Shown here: piece after piece, positions 1 through 11,214 of the stretch
How positions within the stretch are numbered: position 1 is the stretch's first letter
Layout of the letters: each line of letters starts with the position of its first letter
Assembly: GCA_012845835.1 (NCBI GenBank)
Contig: JABAKD010000010.1
Location: 11,617,973-11,681,972, forward strand
Reading direction: 5' to 3'
Source of the DNA: Undaria pinnatifida
Lineage: Eukaryota; Sar; Phaeophyceae; Laminariales; Alariaceae
Length of the DNA stretch: 64,000 nucleotides
The notes under the pieces: model-generated
The model's database searches: none
The model's input: only the letters and a program-made list of their open reading frames with translations
What the model was told of the DNA's origin: nothing
Program-made: the position numbers and the translations under genes

Positions 1-460
1 AACATATGGATGGCAGTTTCGAACGTTTCGTGATTTGTCGTGTGGCCACCTCCAGAGACAGTACTGTCGGGGGGGGTTACTCGTTTCATGCATAGCCGTA
101 GTCTTAAAACAACCCTCACACCCCTTCAATGCCGCGACGGAGCACGCCGGGTTTTCACAGCAAGGGAGAGGTGGGGGGCGGGTCATGTGCGCGCCTGCTG
201 CTTTGATCACAGAGACATGGCAGAGCTTGGCCTAGAGCGTAAATAAACCTTGATTCTGGCTGTATCGCACCCGACGATTTGCATGAAGCCAGTTCAGGCT
301 CCCGGTAGGGGGCATGTTATAACGTTGAGCAACGCCCACCCCCGGTTTATCCTCGGCCGCCATCGACGGCAGTTTCCCGACTAGAAACAGCACGTTTTGT
401 TCGGTCGCGTAGTACACACCATACGGGGTTCCGTTCTAAAGACGATTCACAACTTAGCAA
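1..460. repeat. Degenerate Rep-A fragment and unassigned sequence
   Basis: Between about 80 and 170 the sequence keeps the Rep-A landmarks: CATGCATAGCCGTAGTC, then GACGGAGCACGCCGGGTTTTCA. The short open frames here do not look coding. Nothing is recognised in 200-460. Confidence 0.4.
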
Positions 461-532
461 TCTCCACGCACTCCTGATTATTATGCCGCACGTGTGCATT
501 GCACGGTGCGCAGCTTTTGACGCTGTACGCAC

Positions 533-567
<35 letters not shown>

Positions 568-1060
568 GAGTAACACAGCGACAGCGAGAAGCGCAAAGCG
601 ACGAACCAGGAACACGATTTTCCTCCTCAACCGCGCCGGTCGGACCAACACCGACCCAAACTGATTGGTCACCGACACTAACGTCAACACCAACAACGAA
701 CACTAACGAACGCCTACACCAACACCAACAAACATCAACAACGAATCAACACCAACGAATGCCAACGCTGACACCAATACCAACACCGTCAAACATCAGC
801 ACCACCACCACAAACACCAACACCACCAACACCAACACCAACACCAACACAAGCGCACCAAACGCCAACAACAACGAACATCAACACCAACACATGAACG
901 CTGTAGTCGTAGACAACAGATTCGAAAATCGTGACAGCAGCGGAGCGTTCACTTCTGGGTTTCTCAAACAGGGGCACCGTCTTTGCCACCACCACGGCCA
1001 CCACCGTCGACCCAACACCAACACCAACAACACACAGCGAAAACACCACAGACGTAGTAT
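533..1060. repeat. CAG microsatellite and CACCAACA minisatellite
   Basis: A (CAG)n run occupies 533-562. It is followed by a long CACCAACA/ACCAACACCAAC tract from about 645 to 900, with a short return at 1010-1040. The 243-codon plus-strand frame over it is open because this repeat lacks stop codons; its Thr/Asn-rich translation has no domain. Confidence 0.8.
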
Positions 1061-1249
1061 ACAAACTCCCGACCTGTTACGTCCGGCAGCACTCACTTCT
1101 GGCTTCGAAGTTCCCCATTATGAACTCGTCATCGTCGCCGGCAGCACCAAAAACCCTCCTGCTGTAGGCGGATTGCTAAGCTCGTCACAGCGCGCGACAT
1201 GTCAAAAGCATTGAGCGCATATTTCGAAACGCCAGTAGGAAGGGACAGG

Positions 1250-1287
<38 letters not shown>
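1250..1287. repeat. Poly-G tract
   Basis: An almost pure G run of about 37 bases. Similar runs occur near 2030, 16400, 16510, 16990, 17150 and 46305. Such tracts could form G-quadruplexes and are prone to length error in assembly. Confidence 0.9.
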
Positions 1288-1483
1288 CGAAGCGTTCAGT
1301 TGAGCAACGCATGCTAAGGTACAGGGGTGCAGATCTTAATACGTTTCCTCAAGCTCCTCACGTGAGCTGTAAAAATTTCATTTGTTTTGGCGGATGTCCG
1401 ACTTTACTTCAGCTATGATAAATACGTGGACCAAATTGGGTTTGTTTTATTTTTTTCCCTGGGTTATTCTTCCGATCCGGAAT

Positions 1484-1692
1484 GACTGGATCCTGTCCTG
1501 TGACCACGGACTTGAGTGTGCGAGTTAATGTGGGAACAAGCACAAGCGCAGAAAAAAGCAAGAACAAGCATGAGCACAGCAACAACTTATGTTTATTTTC
1601 GATGACCACGGCGAGATTAACAACAACAGCAACAGCAACAGCAACACCACCACCACTACCACCCAACAACAACAACAACAACAACAACTTCC
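1484..1692 (+). repeat. Rep-M module with (CAA)n tail
   Basis: The module starts GGATCCTGTCCTGTGACCAC, passes through GAACAAGCACAAGC-type repeats and TTTTCGATGACCACGGCGAG, and ends in CAACAGCAACAACAAC. The central block recurs at 48827, 49188 and 49517; the start block recurs inverted at 7300-7400; a weaker copy is near 56700. Each is followed by CAA-rich DNA. Confidence 0.6.
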
Positions 1693-2021
1693 AACGCTGA
1701 GAATCCGATGAATCAATCTCATGGCCTAGGTATTCATACGTCAAAGCGTTTTTTGAGCGCATACTTCGAAACGCCAACGGGAAGGGAAGGAAAAGGGGCA
1801 AAGGAGAGTTCGAAGACGAAGCGTTCACTTCAGGCGACGCGTGCTACCGTAGAGGGGTGCAAATACATTGTACGACGCCCCTTTTCCTAAGCGGAGGAAC
1901 ACTATACCTCACTTAACTTCTGAGGAAAAAAACAAAAAGGTCAACTCGATGAACAAATCCATGGCCTAAGGGTCTACGAACATAATTTATCAATTAATCG
2001 TTGTATCCCACGCTCGAAGAG

Positions 2022-2049
2022 GGGGAGGGGGGGGGGGGGGGGGGGGGGG
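2022..2049. repeat. Poly-G tract
   Basis: A G run preceded by GGGGGAGG. No gene is visible in the surrounding 1.7-2.6 kb. Confidence 0.85.
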
Positions 2050-2499
2050 ACGAAAGAAACCCAGGGCCAACCTTCACACAGCCCCGTTCCTACATCCGTG
2101 TAACTATCATCCCACCCGGCGTAACTCCGTATTCGCCGTCCTCCCGGTAATTACTCTCACTTGCCTCACTCACCACACTCAAAAGGTGCGTCACAACAAA
2201 ATGGCTCGCTAACTTCACAAAAAAAATCGATGGTATTCTTGAACACAACGGCTATTCTTCCAGTGATGTTGGGCACGGCAATCGCTAGTTCAGTAGCCGC
2301 TTCAGTCAGCCATGTCTGGCCCAAAAAGTGCTCATTCCCCCTCTAACGCAACACGCGTTGACCACGCGTTGAGCTGCGAAACGATTTCATCGAACGAGAC
2401 CCCCACAAGAAAGCAATACCCGGCGCCTGCTTCGATAGGGGCTGGCACTTTTTCGCCAGAACATTCTTACGAACGACGGGGACTCCTTCATCAAAATAT

Positions 2500-2590
2500 C
2501 GCTAGGGAGCAAGGGGGGGTCCCCCGGAGCAAGGGGGGGGGGGGGCCGGGGCAAGGGGGGGTCCCCCGGAGCAAGGGGGGGGAGGCCCGC
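2500..2590. repeat. Short G-rich tandem repeat
   Basis: Three or four units of GGAGCAAGGGGGGGTCCCCC type. The unit is self-complementary (GGGGG/CCCCC) and could fold into a hairpin or quadruplex. Confidence 0.75.
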
Positions 2591-2654
2591 GCGAGTGACC
2601 CCGAGCCACTCCAAGGCAAGGCCACAAAAGTGGGCCCCCTGCCGTAGCGCGTAG

Positions 2655-2890
2655 CAAAGTAGGCAGAAGGTGCCCAAGTCCGTCTTACGAGGGGTTCTTG
2701 GAAGGATGCAGCTCACCCTTCGTGCGACTCGCCGGACACCTCACGGCGCTTCGCGCTCAAGGTGCAAAAAGCAAGGCCTGCCTGATTGGTGAAAACGCGA
2801 CGTGCTCCGTCCCAGCATAGTAGGGATGCGAGGGTCTATGGTCATGCGACTACGGCCATGCACAAATTGAGCACACGCCCCCCCCCCCGC
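2655..2890 (-). repeat. Rep-A copy, minus orientation
   Basis: Reverse complement of the repeat at 33060-33300 and 37665-37830. Shared landmarks include GACGTGCTCCGTCCC, ATGCGAGGGTCTATGGTCAT and CTTCGCGCTCAAGG. It ends in a poly-C tract. No coding frame is conserved among copies. Confidence 0.75.
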
Positions 2891-3045
2891 CGCCCCCCCA
2901 CCGTAGCCAGGGGTAGCACTTTTAGGCTAGAAAAATCTCTGAACGACGGGGACTCCTTTTGAACCCAAAAAATCGTTCTTGATTTTACAATATTAACATT
3001 TCGATACCTACATACAGCAGTTCAACATACGGGACTGTCTATCGG

Positions 3046-3152
3046 GTTTGCACATTAATTTTCGCTCAAAACTCTGCACATTAAGTTTCGTCCAAAAATC
3101 TGCACATTTTTTTTCGCTCAAAGTCTGCACACTCATTTTCGCTCAGAAATCA
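3046..3152. repeat. Four-unit tandem repeat
   Basis: Units of about 30 bp with the pattern TGCACATTAATTTTCGCTCA, diverging slightly from one to the next. Confidence 0.8.
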
Positions 3153-3607
3153 GTGTTTGGGATGGGCATAATATAGAGCGCACCCCCAGCGAGGGGCGCC
3201 AGAAAAAAGAAGAAAAAAAGGATGCCCCCGCTACAGTAGCAGGTGCCACGCTTCATCCTACACATCCGCAGCTTTCTTTGTACGCGAACAGGATATACTG
3301 CCTCGATTCCACGAGAGCGCAAGAAAGCCATCAACCCCTTTGGAAACCCCACTCACAAGCGACAAAACAGACGAGAATTGTGGTCTAACCACAAGAGTTT
3401 ACAACATGAGCGAGCAGCAAACAATAGTACATGCTACGGTCGTGTCGTTATTTTCTTCATGTGCAGGAGCAGCCTGCACACAAAACAGTGATTTGTGTTG
3501 GTCCTATCGGTCGAGGCTGGCCTTTCGGCCACCCGTTTTTTCCCTACAAAACGCTAGCAAAACACGCGGGGGAACCGCGTGCCCCTACCGACGTCGAGCC
3601 CCCCACG

Positions 3608-3655
3608 GGGTTGTGGCTAGGGCTGTGGCTAGGGTTAGGGCTAGGGCAGGGGTCG
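3608..3655. repeat. Telomere-like interstitial repeat
   Basis: GGCTAGGGCTGTGGCTAGGG, then TTAGGGCTAGGGC. Units are variants of TTAGGG. Flanks are ordinary repeat DNA, so this is not a chromosome end. A second tract lies at 41428-41455. Confidence 0.55.
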
Positions 3656-3984
3656 GGTTGGTCTAGTTTCTCAATAGGCTATGAAAGCCTCTGTGACGTA
3701 TCATACTAGCGCACTGCACTGGCGAAACTACGGGGGATTGCATCCCAGGCGCGAGACACTCGTTTAATCCACTTTTTTCTAAGAGGCCGGCTGGATTTTT
3801 CAGTGACTACAACTATCCAGCAATCACCGGTCGAACCACCACTTCTACTCGTCAACGCATCAGGCGATCGCTTCTTCTCCGTCGTCTTGACGAAGCCAAG
3901 CCGGACAAACCAAAACCAACCTTGCTGGACCCGGAGCTGGATCAGTCAGCAGTTGAGGAGTTCACCCACGGTAGTCCAGCATGA

Positions 3985-4530
3985 CTTTCAAGAGCCCGAT
4001 ACACCTCGGTGCTTTGATCTCAGCGGCCCGATTTCAACTCGGGCGAGTGATCTTACTCGGGCTTGTGATTGTTGCCGCTCGACTCGGGCGCATCATTTCA
4101 GTACGGACACTGCTACACACAGCAGTAACGCGTGATTTTTCCATTGTATCATTAGCAGCTCGACTCCGACTCGGGCTCGTGATTTTTGCCGCTCGACTCG
4201 GGCGCATCATTTTAGCACGGACACTGCTACAAGCAGCAGTAACGCGTGGTATTTCCATTGTATCATCAGCAGCTCGACTCCCACTCGGGCTCGTGATTAT
4301 TGCCGCCCGACTTCAACCGGGGCGCATCATTTCATCACGCACACTGCTAGACACAGCAGTAGAGCGTGATTCTTCCAGTGGTCCGAGAAAGCTCGATGCC
4401 GTGATTTCAGCGATCCGGCTCAGACTTGGGCGCGTGATTCTACTGCTGACCCTGCTACACACAGCAGCTCAGTGCGACATTTCAGCAGCCCGTCTCCGAC
4501 TGGGATGCGTGATTTTCAGGGGTCTTGCAC
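3985..4530 (+). repeat. Minisatellite with a continuous 194-codon open frame
   Basis: Repeated blocks of about 130 bp and sub-blocks of about 60 bp share CTCGACTCGGGCGCATCATT, GGACACTGCTACACACAGCA and GTAACGCGTG. The plus frame 3981-4565 stays open and reads as repeats of AARLxLGRVI and RTLLxTAV. No family is recognised, and a non-coding satellite is the simpler reading. Confidence 0.7.
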
Positions 4531-5034
4531 AACTGCAGCCCGACACAGAATGGGTATGTGTATAAAAGTACTCGTAATACACCAAGGCAGGCTAGAAGGG
4601 TACACCGCGAGATTCTGGTCAACACGAAGCTTGAGCCCGGCCTGGATCTCCAAGCCAACATATTAATGACGTTTGGTCCCGGTGGCCGATTTTACGAATT
4701 CCGTGGAAAAAGGCCAACCGGTGCACGCTAAGCGGTACGATGACATCATTGTCCAAGGCATTCCTGCTGAGTTCATGAGAATGGGGCAGGCGCAGAAGCG
4801 AGGACCGGGGTGTCCGACAGCTGTGCTAGGGCGAGGTGATCGCAGCGAAGTATCTGCTTTTTGCCTGAAATTTGTCGTCAGTATTTGCTTTCAAGTTGTA
4901 CTCGCATTGACTCCAACAAGTGCTGGTAATCGTCGGCCATTATCAGCAATACAGTCGAGTTTGATTTTCCAATCCCATCAAATACTGGTGTTATCATTTG
5001 TCACCATAAGTATTTTGCTCGGTTTTTGTTGTCG

Positions 5035-5190
5035 TGCACTTTCCGTTGAGGGTAAGTGCCAATTTTAATTCGTTTTATTATTTTGTCACGTACTTCCCGT
5101 AAGGGGGAGTGCTAAATTATGTACTGGAGTGCTAAGTTTTCGTTCATTATATTGTCGTGCACTTTCCGTTGAGGGGGAGTGTCAAGTATG
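5035..5190 (+). mobile_element. Candidate 3' end of a Ty1/copia-like element with repeated purine tracts
   Basis: Three related motifs occur at about 5036, 5089 and 5153: CACTTTCCGTTGAGGG, TACTTCCCGTAAGGGGGAGTG and CACTTTCCGTTGAGGGGGAG. The last leads into TGTCAAGTATGG. TTGAGGGGGAGTGT is typical of the polypurine tract and LTR start of copia elements. No reverse transcriptase or integrase frame is present upstream, and I cannot place the LTR end. Confidence 0.35.
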
Positions 5191-5925
5191 GCTGGGTATC
5201 CCATACTTCTTCTACGCTGCAGTGCTAATAGTAGTTGCTGCTAGCAGTAGCAGCGGTGAGCAGCACAGCTCCTGTGTTGAGGATAACCGTTTTGGATGGG
5301 TTATATTTCGCAAATGCCCAACTCAGGCAAGGTGCAGTAGAACTGAAAGTAAGTGTTGAAGGTTCCAACTGAAACGAAACCTTCCGGAGTCGGCGTGCGG
5401 AATAAATGCGGCGAGGACTCCAGTATTTCTAGACGCTGTGGCACAGGACGGCAGTCCGCTTAAGGGTCACTGCTCGCAGCACCCGTGTTGATTCTAGCCA
5501 GACTATTGTTCTCAGTATCTTCTCGGCCTACCACTGTCAAGTGTGTGTTGTGGAACTGCATCGTGTTTTTATTGTATCATTTCTTTGTGGGCACTATTCA
5601 TATGATAGCCAGCCGTGGGGTGGTGTTGCTGTTGAAGATCTATACAGGAGTTACTACGTATTGATATTACTATTAATACTGTGTTGTTATGATCGTGTTT
5701 CGTGGCGAGAGACATGAGGTAGTATGCAATCACCTCTTTTCTTTGTGAAATGATCTTACCGTGCTATCTAGGGTGCTCCTATTTGTGATGTTATCTACAG
5801 CACTGATGTTATTGCTACTCTTCATTATAGTTTTGATATTTCCTATCGTGTGGCGATGTACGTATGGTTTCTGTACCATTACTGTTGATAGTGTTTTGTT
5901 GTGTTACGTATTTAGTATGTTGCCA
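5191..5925. other. No gene recognised
   Basis: Possibly LTR-derived sequence following the purine tract at 5168-5185. Open frames here are short and lack known domains. Confidence 0.4.
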
Positions 5926-5990
5926 TGTAAGAAATATATCTTCGATCTCACAGCTGGAGTGTATTTTCCTTTTTTTTTATATATAGACTA
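5926..5990 (-). repeat. Rep-B terminal arm
   Basis: Carries ATCTTCGATCTCACAGCTGG followed by AGTGTATTTT and an AT-rich end. This is the terminal arm of the Rep-B inverted-repeat family in minus orientation. Confidence 0.75.
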
Positions 5991-6375
5991 TATGATCATT
6001 CTTTTTGGGGGGGATTCGGTCAGGAGTTTTTCTCCGTCTCGGCTTCAGTATGCGATTCGCGAAACTGGAATTCTCGGTCAAATAGCTTCGTTCGAGCGCC
6101 GTCTTCGGGGGGCGGCTCCAACGCCCCTCGCCCTGCGGTATCCGTTCCGCACCTCGACGTGAACGCGGATAGACGCTGAGCGAGACAAGCGAAAAGTGCG
6201 CTTTTTTTTTGTATTTTGGGCGGTATACGCCCGAGCTATTCTTGGATCTTGGCAACAAGGGACAACATTTCCAAATTGGCATCCAAGTTTCTTCCCGACG
6301 ATCTTTTTTCATGGCCGCCTCCAAGCGCTTGCCCTATCGTAGCTGCTACTACTCTGCTGTGTGTCGTTTCCTTTC

Positions 6376-6812
6376 GGCTCAGTGGGTACAGAAGTGCTAT
6401 GTAACCAACGACAGATGTGTCGTGAGTACGATTCTCACCTAGATCATATTTGGTATTCAGGAGCGTGCGCGCTGGAGACATTATGAATGGTTATTATAGT
6501 TGTTAGTGTTCTGAGTACTACTAACTACTGTAGTAGTTAGTAGTGAGAGGGGATAGCTCCGGAGATCCCTCTTACGAAGTCGGTGAGAATTAATTAACGA
6601 ACTCAAAGACATATTTGGTTGGTTTTTTAGCATAACCCAATGAGTTACTGAGTCACGTGGCAGTGGGTAGTGCTATGTGTCGTGAGTTTGATTCTCACCG
6701 ACTTCATATTTGTCTTTTTCACGTGTGCGCGCTGACAATATTATGAATGGTTATTTTGGTAGTTTAACATATTATGTAGCACTACCCACTGAGCTACTGA
6801 GTCATTGAGTGA
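6376..6812. repeat. tRNA-derived SINE-like repeat, two related copies and an inverted arm
   Basis: The first copy has GGCTCAGTGGGTACAG (D-arm/A-box type) at 6376 and GTGAGTACGATTCTCAC (T-arm type) at 6422-6438. The second has GTGAGTTTGATTCTCAC at 6682-6698. On the minus strand at 6777-6795 TAGCTCAGTGGGTAGTGCT is a perfect tRNA D-arm, and it is inverted relative to the arm at 6640-6672. Both copies are followed by ATTATGAATGGTTATT. Acceptor stems do not pair, so these are not functional tRNA genes. A 12-bp-arm palindrome lies at 6517-6544. Confidence 0.5.
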
Positions 6813-7144
6813 TTAAGCAACTCAGTGGGGGCAGTGCTGTGGGGTTTCTCAGGTCAAATCACTTTGTTCGAAGGGCGCTGTCCAACGCCTTCCTTATCCG
6901 TCCCCTATACCTGGTCGTAGACGCGTACCACGTACGGGAGGTAAGAAGCACATCGGCTAATCGCGGCGGCGATTTTGGATTTTGGATTCCTGGGCAGTTC
7001 TTTTTCCGAGAACGGGTCAACGCGTGGCGTACTAATTGATGGCACAGCAGCAGCAATCTATAGTAGTAGTAATAGGTATCTTCTTGACAACACGTCGTGT
7101 GCGCGAGCAATCGATGATATAGCAGTAAATAATCTGAAGTAACG

Positions 7145-7265
7145 GTCGACGAGATATACGGAGTATCACACATACAGCTTGCAAAGATGAGTTTCGACAA
7201 AATCCTCGTATCTCACAGCTGGAGTGAGTTTTCTTATATATAATATACCTCGTACGCTGTTTTCA
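7145..7265 (-). repeat. Rep-B terminal arm
   Basis: Reads GGAGTATCACACATACAGC, then AAGATGAGTTTCGACAAAAT and CTCACAGCTGGAGTGAG into an AT-rich end. This is one complete arm of the Rep-B inverted repeat. Confidence 0.8.
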
Positions 7266-7400
7266 AATTCCGAGCTTCAAGAGCAGCAGTTTTGTTGTTG
7301 TTGTTGGTTGTTTTCGTGGTTGTTCTCACATCAACTCGTATAATCAAGTTCGTGGTTACAGGACAGGCTCCATCAGTAAATAATGTTGACTGACACCACA
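7266..7400 (-). repeat. Rep-M module, inverted
   Basis: On the minus strand it reads GCCTGTCCTGTAACCACGAA, then ACGAGTTGATGTGAGAACAA, then CAACAACAACAAC. This matches 1487-1550 on the plus strand, with its own CAA end. Confidence 0.55.
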
Positions 7401-7674
7401 GCACAGGCAACACCTCTCTGGGTAACTCGGCGTCAACCATCGTAATATCATACAATTTCGGGCAATGTAATCTCTATGCAAAGATCTTGTTTTGTTTTAT
7501 TCAATTGTCAGCCAGTCGCCCCGGTGGTCTAGTGATTTTACCCTCGAATACTACTACTAGCGTTTGTTTGTCCTTGAGTTCAATCTTCATCATGATGAGA
7601 TTTGACTTTATTTGCAAAAATACAAAAAAAAAAAGGGATCAACTGCTGAGAGCGCCTATTGATAGCAGCGTGGG

Positions 7675-7890
7675 TAGGTACAATTCGACGCGAGTCGACG
7701 AGGGAAGAAAATGCTGACTTCTTTTCGCGATAAAAATGGAGGCACATGCCGAAGTGGGGAGGGAGGAGGAGGAGGGCCCGCTATGCGACCCCGGATCTGA
7801 GTTACTACTGGGAGGGAGCGCGAGAGTAATGCGTGGATAATAGATGGGATGAAGAAAAACAAAATGTTGCAAAGGTGTATTATTACCACA
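7675..7890 (-). repeat. Rep-C copy, minus orientation
   Basis: Shares CGACGCGAGTCGACGAGGGA, AGAAAATGCTGA and GGATCTGAGTTACTACT with the inverted copy at 52010-52185. Weaker relatives lie at 15785-15850, 27680-27840, 42340-42460 and 51240-51430. Confidence 0.7.
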
Positions 7891-7999
7891 CGCAGCACCC
7901 CTATCCTTTTCCGGGATTTTTTTATTTGTATGTGTCCATTCTTTTATTGACAGATTACTTATTTTTGGTGCAGTAGTACATCCTGAAAGAAGATACTAG

Positions 8000-9190
8000 A
8001 GTGTCTGCGCCTGTTTTTTTTCTGAAGTTGGACTTTCAGTCGGAAATGAAAAATACAAACATCGACCTTTTCCGCTATGCACATAGTTCGAAACGAAAAA
8101 ATACTACTACCAGTGAATAATATTTTAGTCTCTGAGTAGAAAATATACACGGCATTGTCAGCAGTCGTCATGGTAGAGATACTCCGGATATTATTTATTG
8201 AGGGGACGCGTCCGATTTCGACAACGTGAAAGCACCCGCGAAGCAAAGGCAGCAGATACACATATCCCGCCTTCCCGAGTTAAAACATAGAAGAGGCGCC
8301 ACGCCAACCTCCCGTGCGAGCAAAGCCACCCCGCATCTATCTTAGACAACGCCGCCGCAACGAGAGATAGCTCTTCTCTTCTTCGTTTTCCTCCTCGTCC
8401 GTCACCACGTAGACCAATCAATGCGACAGCCTTCAGGTAATAAACAAAGCTCTTCTTCCAAAACCTCGCCGGCTGACATGGCCCCATGTCGACGCTTGGT
8501 GCAACCCGACTTTGCATCCTGTCGACTTCGAATCTCCATTGCCACGGGGACAGCAGTGCAGTCTCTTTATTGATGCCAAGTCCTCTTTCGTTTCACCTAG
8601 AGGCGACGCAGGTTCTCAATACTCTTTTCTGTATTTTTGTTTGATATACGCCAACTTCTACTTGACGGCGCATTTAACAACAGCAGTGTGTTTCGCCTAT
8701 CCTCGCCTTCTTTGTTGTATATGGCGTTTTCCTGTCAAATAATGCCTTTCATAATCTCATGTTCGTATTAAACTCTTGGCATTACTTTAAAGTTCAATGA
8801 ATGTCAAACCGGACAGCTACACCTTAACTTGTCGAAGTGCTGCCCTGCCCTACCCGAAGTATGGGCGCCGGCGAACTCACAGCTGACGTATTTGAAAAAA
8901 TTATTGAAATACGTACATGCGATTTCTTCCAACGACGGTGTGCATTCGCATCCGCCAGGGAATCCATAAGGCTTCGAACTAAGATCGGTTGAGTGATTTG
9001 TTGATTACTGTAAAGCGTTTGTCTCTGGATCATACATCGCTGTTATTTTTAGATGACCTATCACTGCTTTTCACGTAACGATTGGGGGGGTGGTACGTAG
9101 GAACATCAGATTGCGTCTCTTTGCGGAATGGCACGTGCCTAAGTCAGTGACACCAAAATATCGATACACCTCGAAGCTGAGTAGCGAGTT
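8000..9190. other. No gene recognised
   Basis: Short open frames only. Near 8874-8902 GCGAACTCACAGCTGACGTA resembles the arm of the Rep-B variant seen duplicated at 57645-57870. Confidence 0.3.
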
Positions 9191-9584
9191 GGGGGCCTAC
9201 ATGTAGAGGTTCTGAATATTCAATGTGTAATGTTTATTGTTGTGCTTGACTTGTATTGCTATGTTAGCGAAAACGAGGGAAGATCGAGTGGGGGAGTTTC
9301 TGTTTTTGAGGTAGACGTTAAACCATCCCGTTTGCCTTCTGAAGAGCAGTAATATCGCGTTTTTGAACGAGCCCTTCATTCGTTTCGATCGATGTTTTGT
9401 GATTTTGAGTACCTTTGCAGTATACACATGCATTATATTGCATTGACAAGCTTACCAGTGAAAGAGACCATCGGTTTCAACGACATTTCACTGCATAAGC
9501 TACGATCTAAGTTGACTAACTCCACGGTCGAAGTTTTGGGTTACGAGAGTGCTTGTTTGCGGCATTGCAGCTGTATTCTGAATA

Positions 9585-9640
9585 CGCGACATCCATTGAG
9601 GGGGAATGTTGAGAAATAGGCGATGTGAGCCTATTATCAT
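9585..9640 (+). mobile_element. Candidate copia-type polypurine tract and LTR start
   Basis: CCATTGAGGGGGAATGTTGA fits the consensus of a Ty1/copia polypurine tract joined to an LTR starting TGTTGA. The plus frame upstream (9392-9619) has no recognisable RNase H motif, and no second LTR was found, so this would be a remnant. Confidence 0.35.
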
Positions 9641-10136
9641 TACCAATGTTCAGTAGCGAATGTACAATAACATTGCTGCAGTGCCACAGCAGTAGCACGT
9701 AGCCTACAGAGTTGCTTGTGGGTGTGGCAATGCCATCTAATACTCGTAGCGGTTCGGGACACTGCGCTATCTGCCTAGTCAATGAGTATCGGCCAATCCT
9801 ACCAGACACCAGGTACAAGGTTATGCTGCACAAACACAACAGTAGTGTAGTGGCTGCAGTTCACTCAAGGAATTGTTGTCCCTGTACTCGTAGTTCGCGT
9901 TCTAGAATGAGGGTTCTCGGTAGATCGTGTTTTGGGACTATTCGACGGTTTTCTGGCAGTCCCGTAACGGTCTATAGGCTTCTGGAGCATGGCTGACATC
10001 TAGACGCCGGTCGAATAGGGTTTTGGAACCTAGCAGCTTTTTCGACGTCGAGGTAGTAGGTGGAGCCCCCCCCCTCTCCTCTCATCTTCTCAACCGCATC
10101 TGAGCGTCGTCCCGCTCGTCGGTCAGTAAGCTGTAG

Positions 10137-10391
10137 TTGGGCCACCGAGCGCCCCTGTTCAACCGGAAATATGTGTCTTCTACACCATATGTGATGCTCG
10201 AGTTCGTCTCGCAACGACTCTGTGAGAAACCCCTGAAGACCGTCATCGGTCGGCCACCTGAGAGCGTCTTAGTTTCTCAATATACGGATCCCTATACTCT
10301 CAACGACCTACAAGCTGCAACCTACAAGAAAATTTCCAACTTGGACCTTAACACGGTCCCGAGAGGCGCACAGCATAAACGAAAACGATGA
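10137..10391 (+). CDS. Candidate coding fragment, unrecognised
   Basis: The plus frame starts directly after an in-frame TAG that could instead be a splice acceptor (GCTGTAG|TTGGGC). It reads RAPLFNRKYVSSTPY, then VMLEFVSQRLCEKPL, then SQYTDPYTLNDLQAA, and ends NTVPRGAQHKRKR and stop. Composition is balanced, not repeat-like, and the tail is basic like a nuclear signal. No ATG start or partner exon is visible. It could be the last exon of a gene or a transposon remnant. Confidence 0.25.
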   Translation: MGHRAPLFNRKYVSSTPYVMLEFVSQRLCEKPLKTVIGRPPESVLVSQYTDPYTLNDLQAATYKKISNLDLNTVPRGAQHKRKR

Positions 10392-10479
10392 TTCGGGGCT
10401 TTTATACAGGTGTACAGGCGTTGCTTTCCCTCGAGGTAAGACCGGGTTTGGGGTACAGGAGGTAAACCGGCGTTGAGCT

Positions 10480-10960
10480 ATCCCACGTACTAGGGGTGCA
10501 GAAGAATTTTCTGAGCTCCGAACACTAGGGGCTCAATATATCACGACGCATGCTACGATAATGGAGGTAGCACTTTTTGGCTACTTTGCTTTCTGAATGG
10601 CGGGCTCCATAACCAAAAATCGTCGGAAATAGGACATTTTTTTGTTCATGATTCTCGTTCTCGTTGTACACCTAGGCCATGTGATTTTTCATCCGGTAGC
10701 AATTATACATTTATCCAAATCAGCTTTTGCCTTAGAGAGGTCTCAAGCTCCCAAAGTGAGGGGTAGTATCAAGAAAAAAAGGTGCACCTCTATCGTAGGC
10801 ACGCGTCACCCACCCGAAACGTGATTTCGAAGTCATTCGTTCGTGTAACCCGACCATCATTTCTATGCGCTAGTCCTAAAACAACATATCATACCAACTG
10901 ATAGTTCCACACTTGAAGAGTTCAACCGGTAAGAGGTATACCTTCTTTTTTACCCAAAAA
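10480..10960 (+). repeat. Rep-E copy
   Basis: Contains the family landmarks in order: AATTTTCTGAGCTCC, CTGAATGGCGGGCTCC...AATCGTCGGAAATAGG, GATTTTTCATCCGGTAGCA, GTCTCAAGCTCCCAAA, GGTGCACCTCTATCGTA and ACCCGAAACGTGATTTCGAA. The uninterrupted GTGCACCTCTATCG segment is the empty-site reference for the TRIM insertion at 23838. Confidence 0.7.
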
Positions 10961-11214
10961 GTGCAATCTTTACCGCGGAATGATTATAATTACCCAGTTT
11001 TCGTGACACAACAAGCCAATTCACGTGAGGTCTTACCTCCCCACAAACCTTAAACCGGGTGGGTTCTAAAGTGGTATGCCACTACTGCTTGTATACGTGA
11101 AAAGGACGTATAAGACATTTCGCGGTTGTTCCAACCTCTTCCGCACGCTCGCTAGCCTTCACAATATAGTTATTCCTATAAGCACTCCCGGTCTCCTGCA
11201 CTACTTGTTTTTTG

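Noticed and set aside
483-1214. 243-codon Thr/Asn-rich plus-strand frame
   Set aside because: Driven by the CAG and CACCAACA repeats; no domain and no plausible start context.
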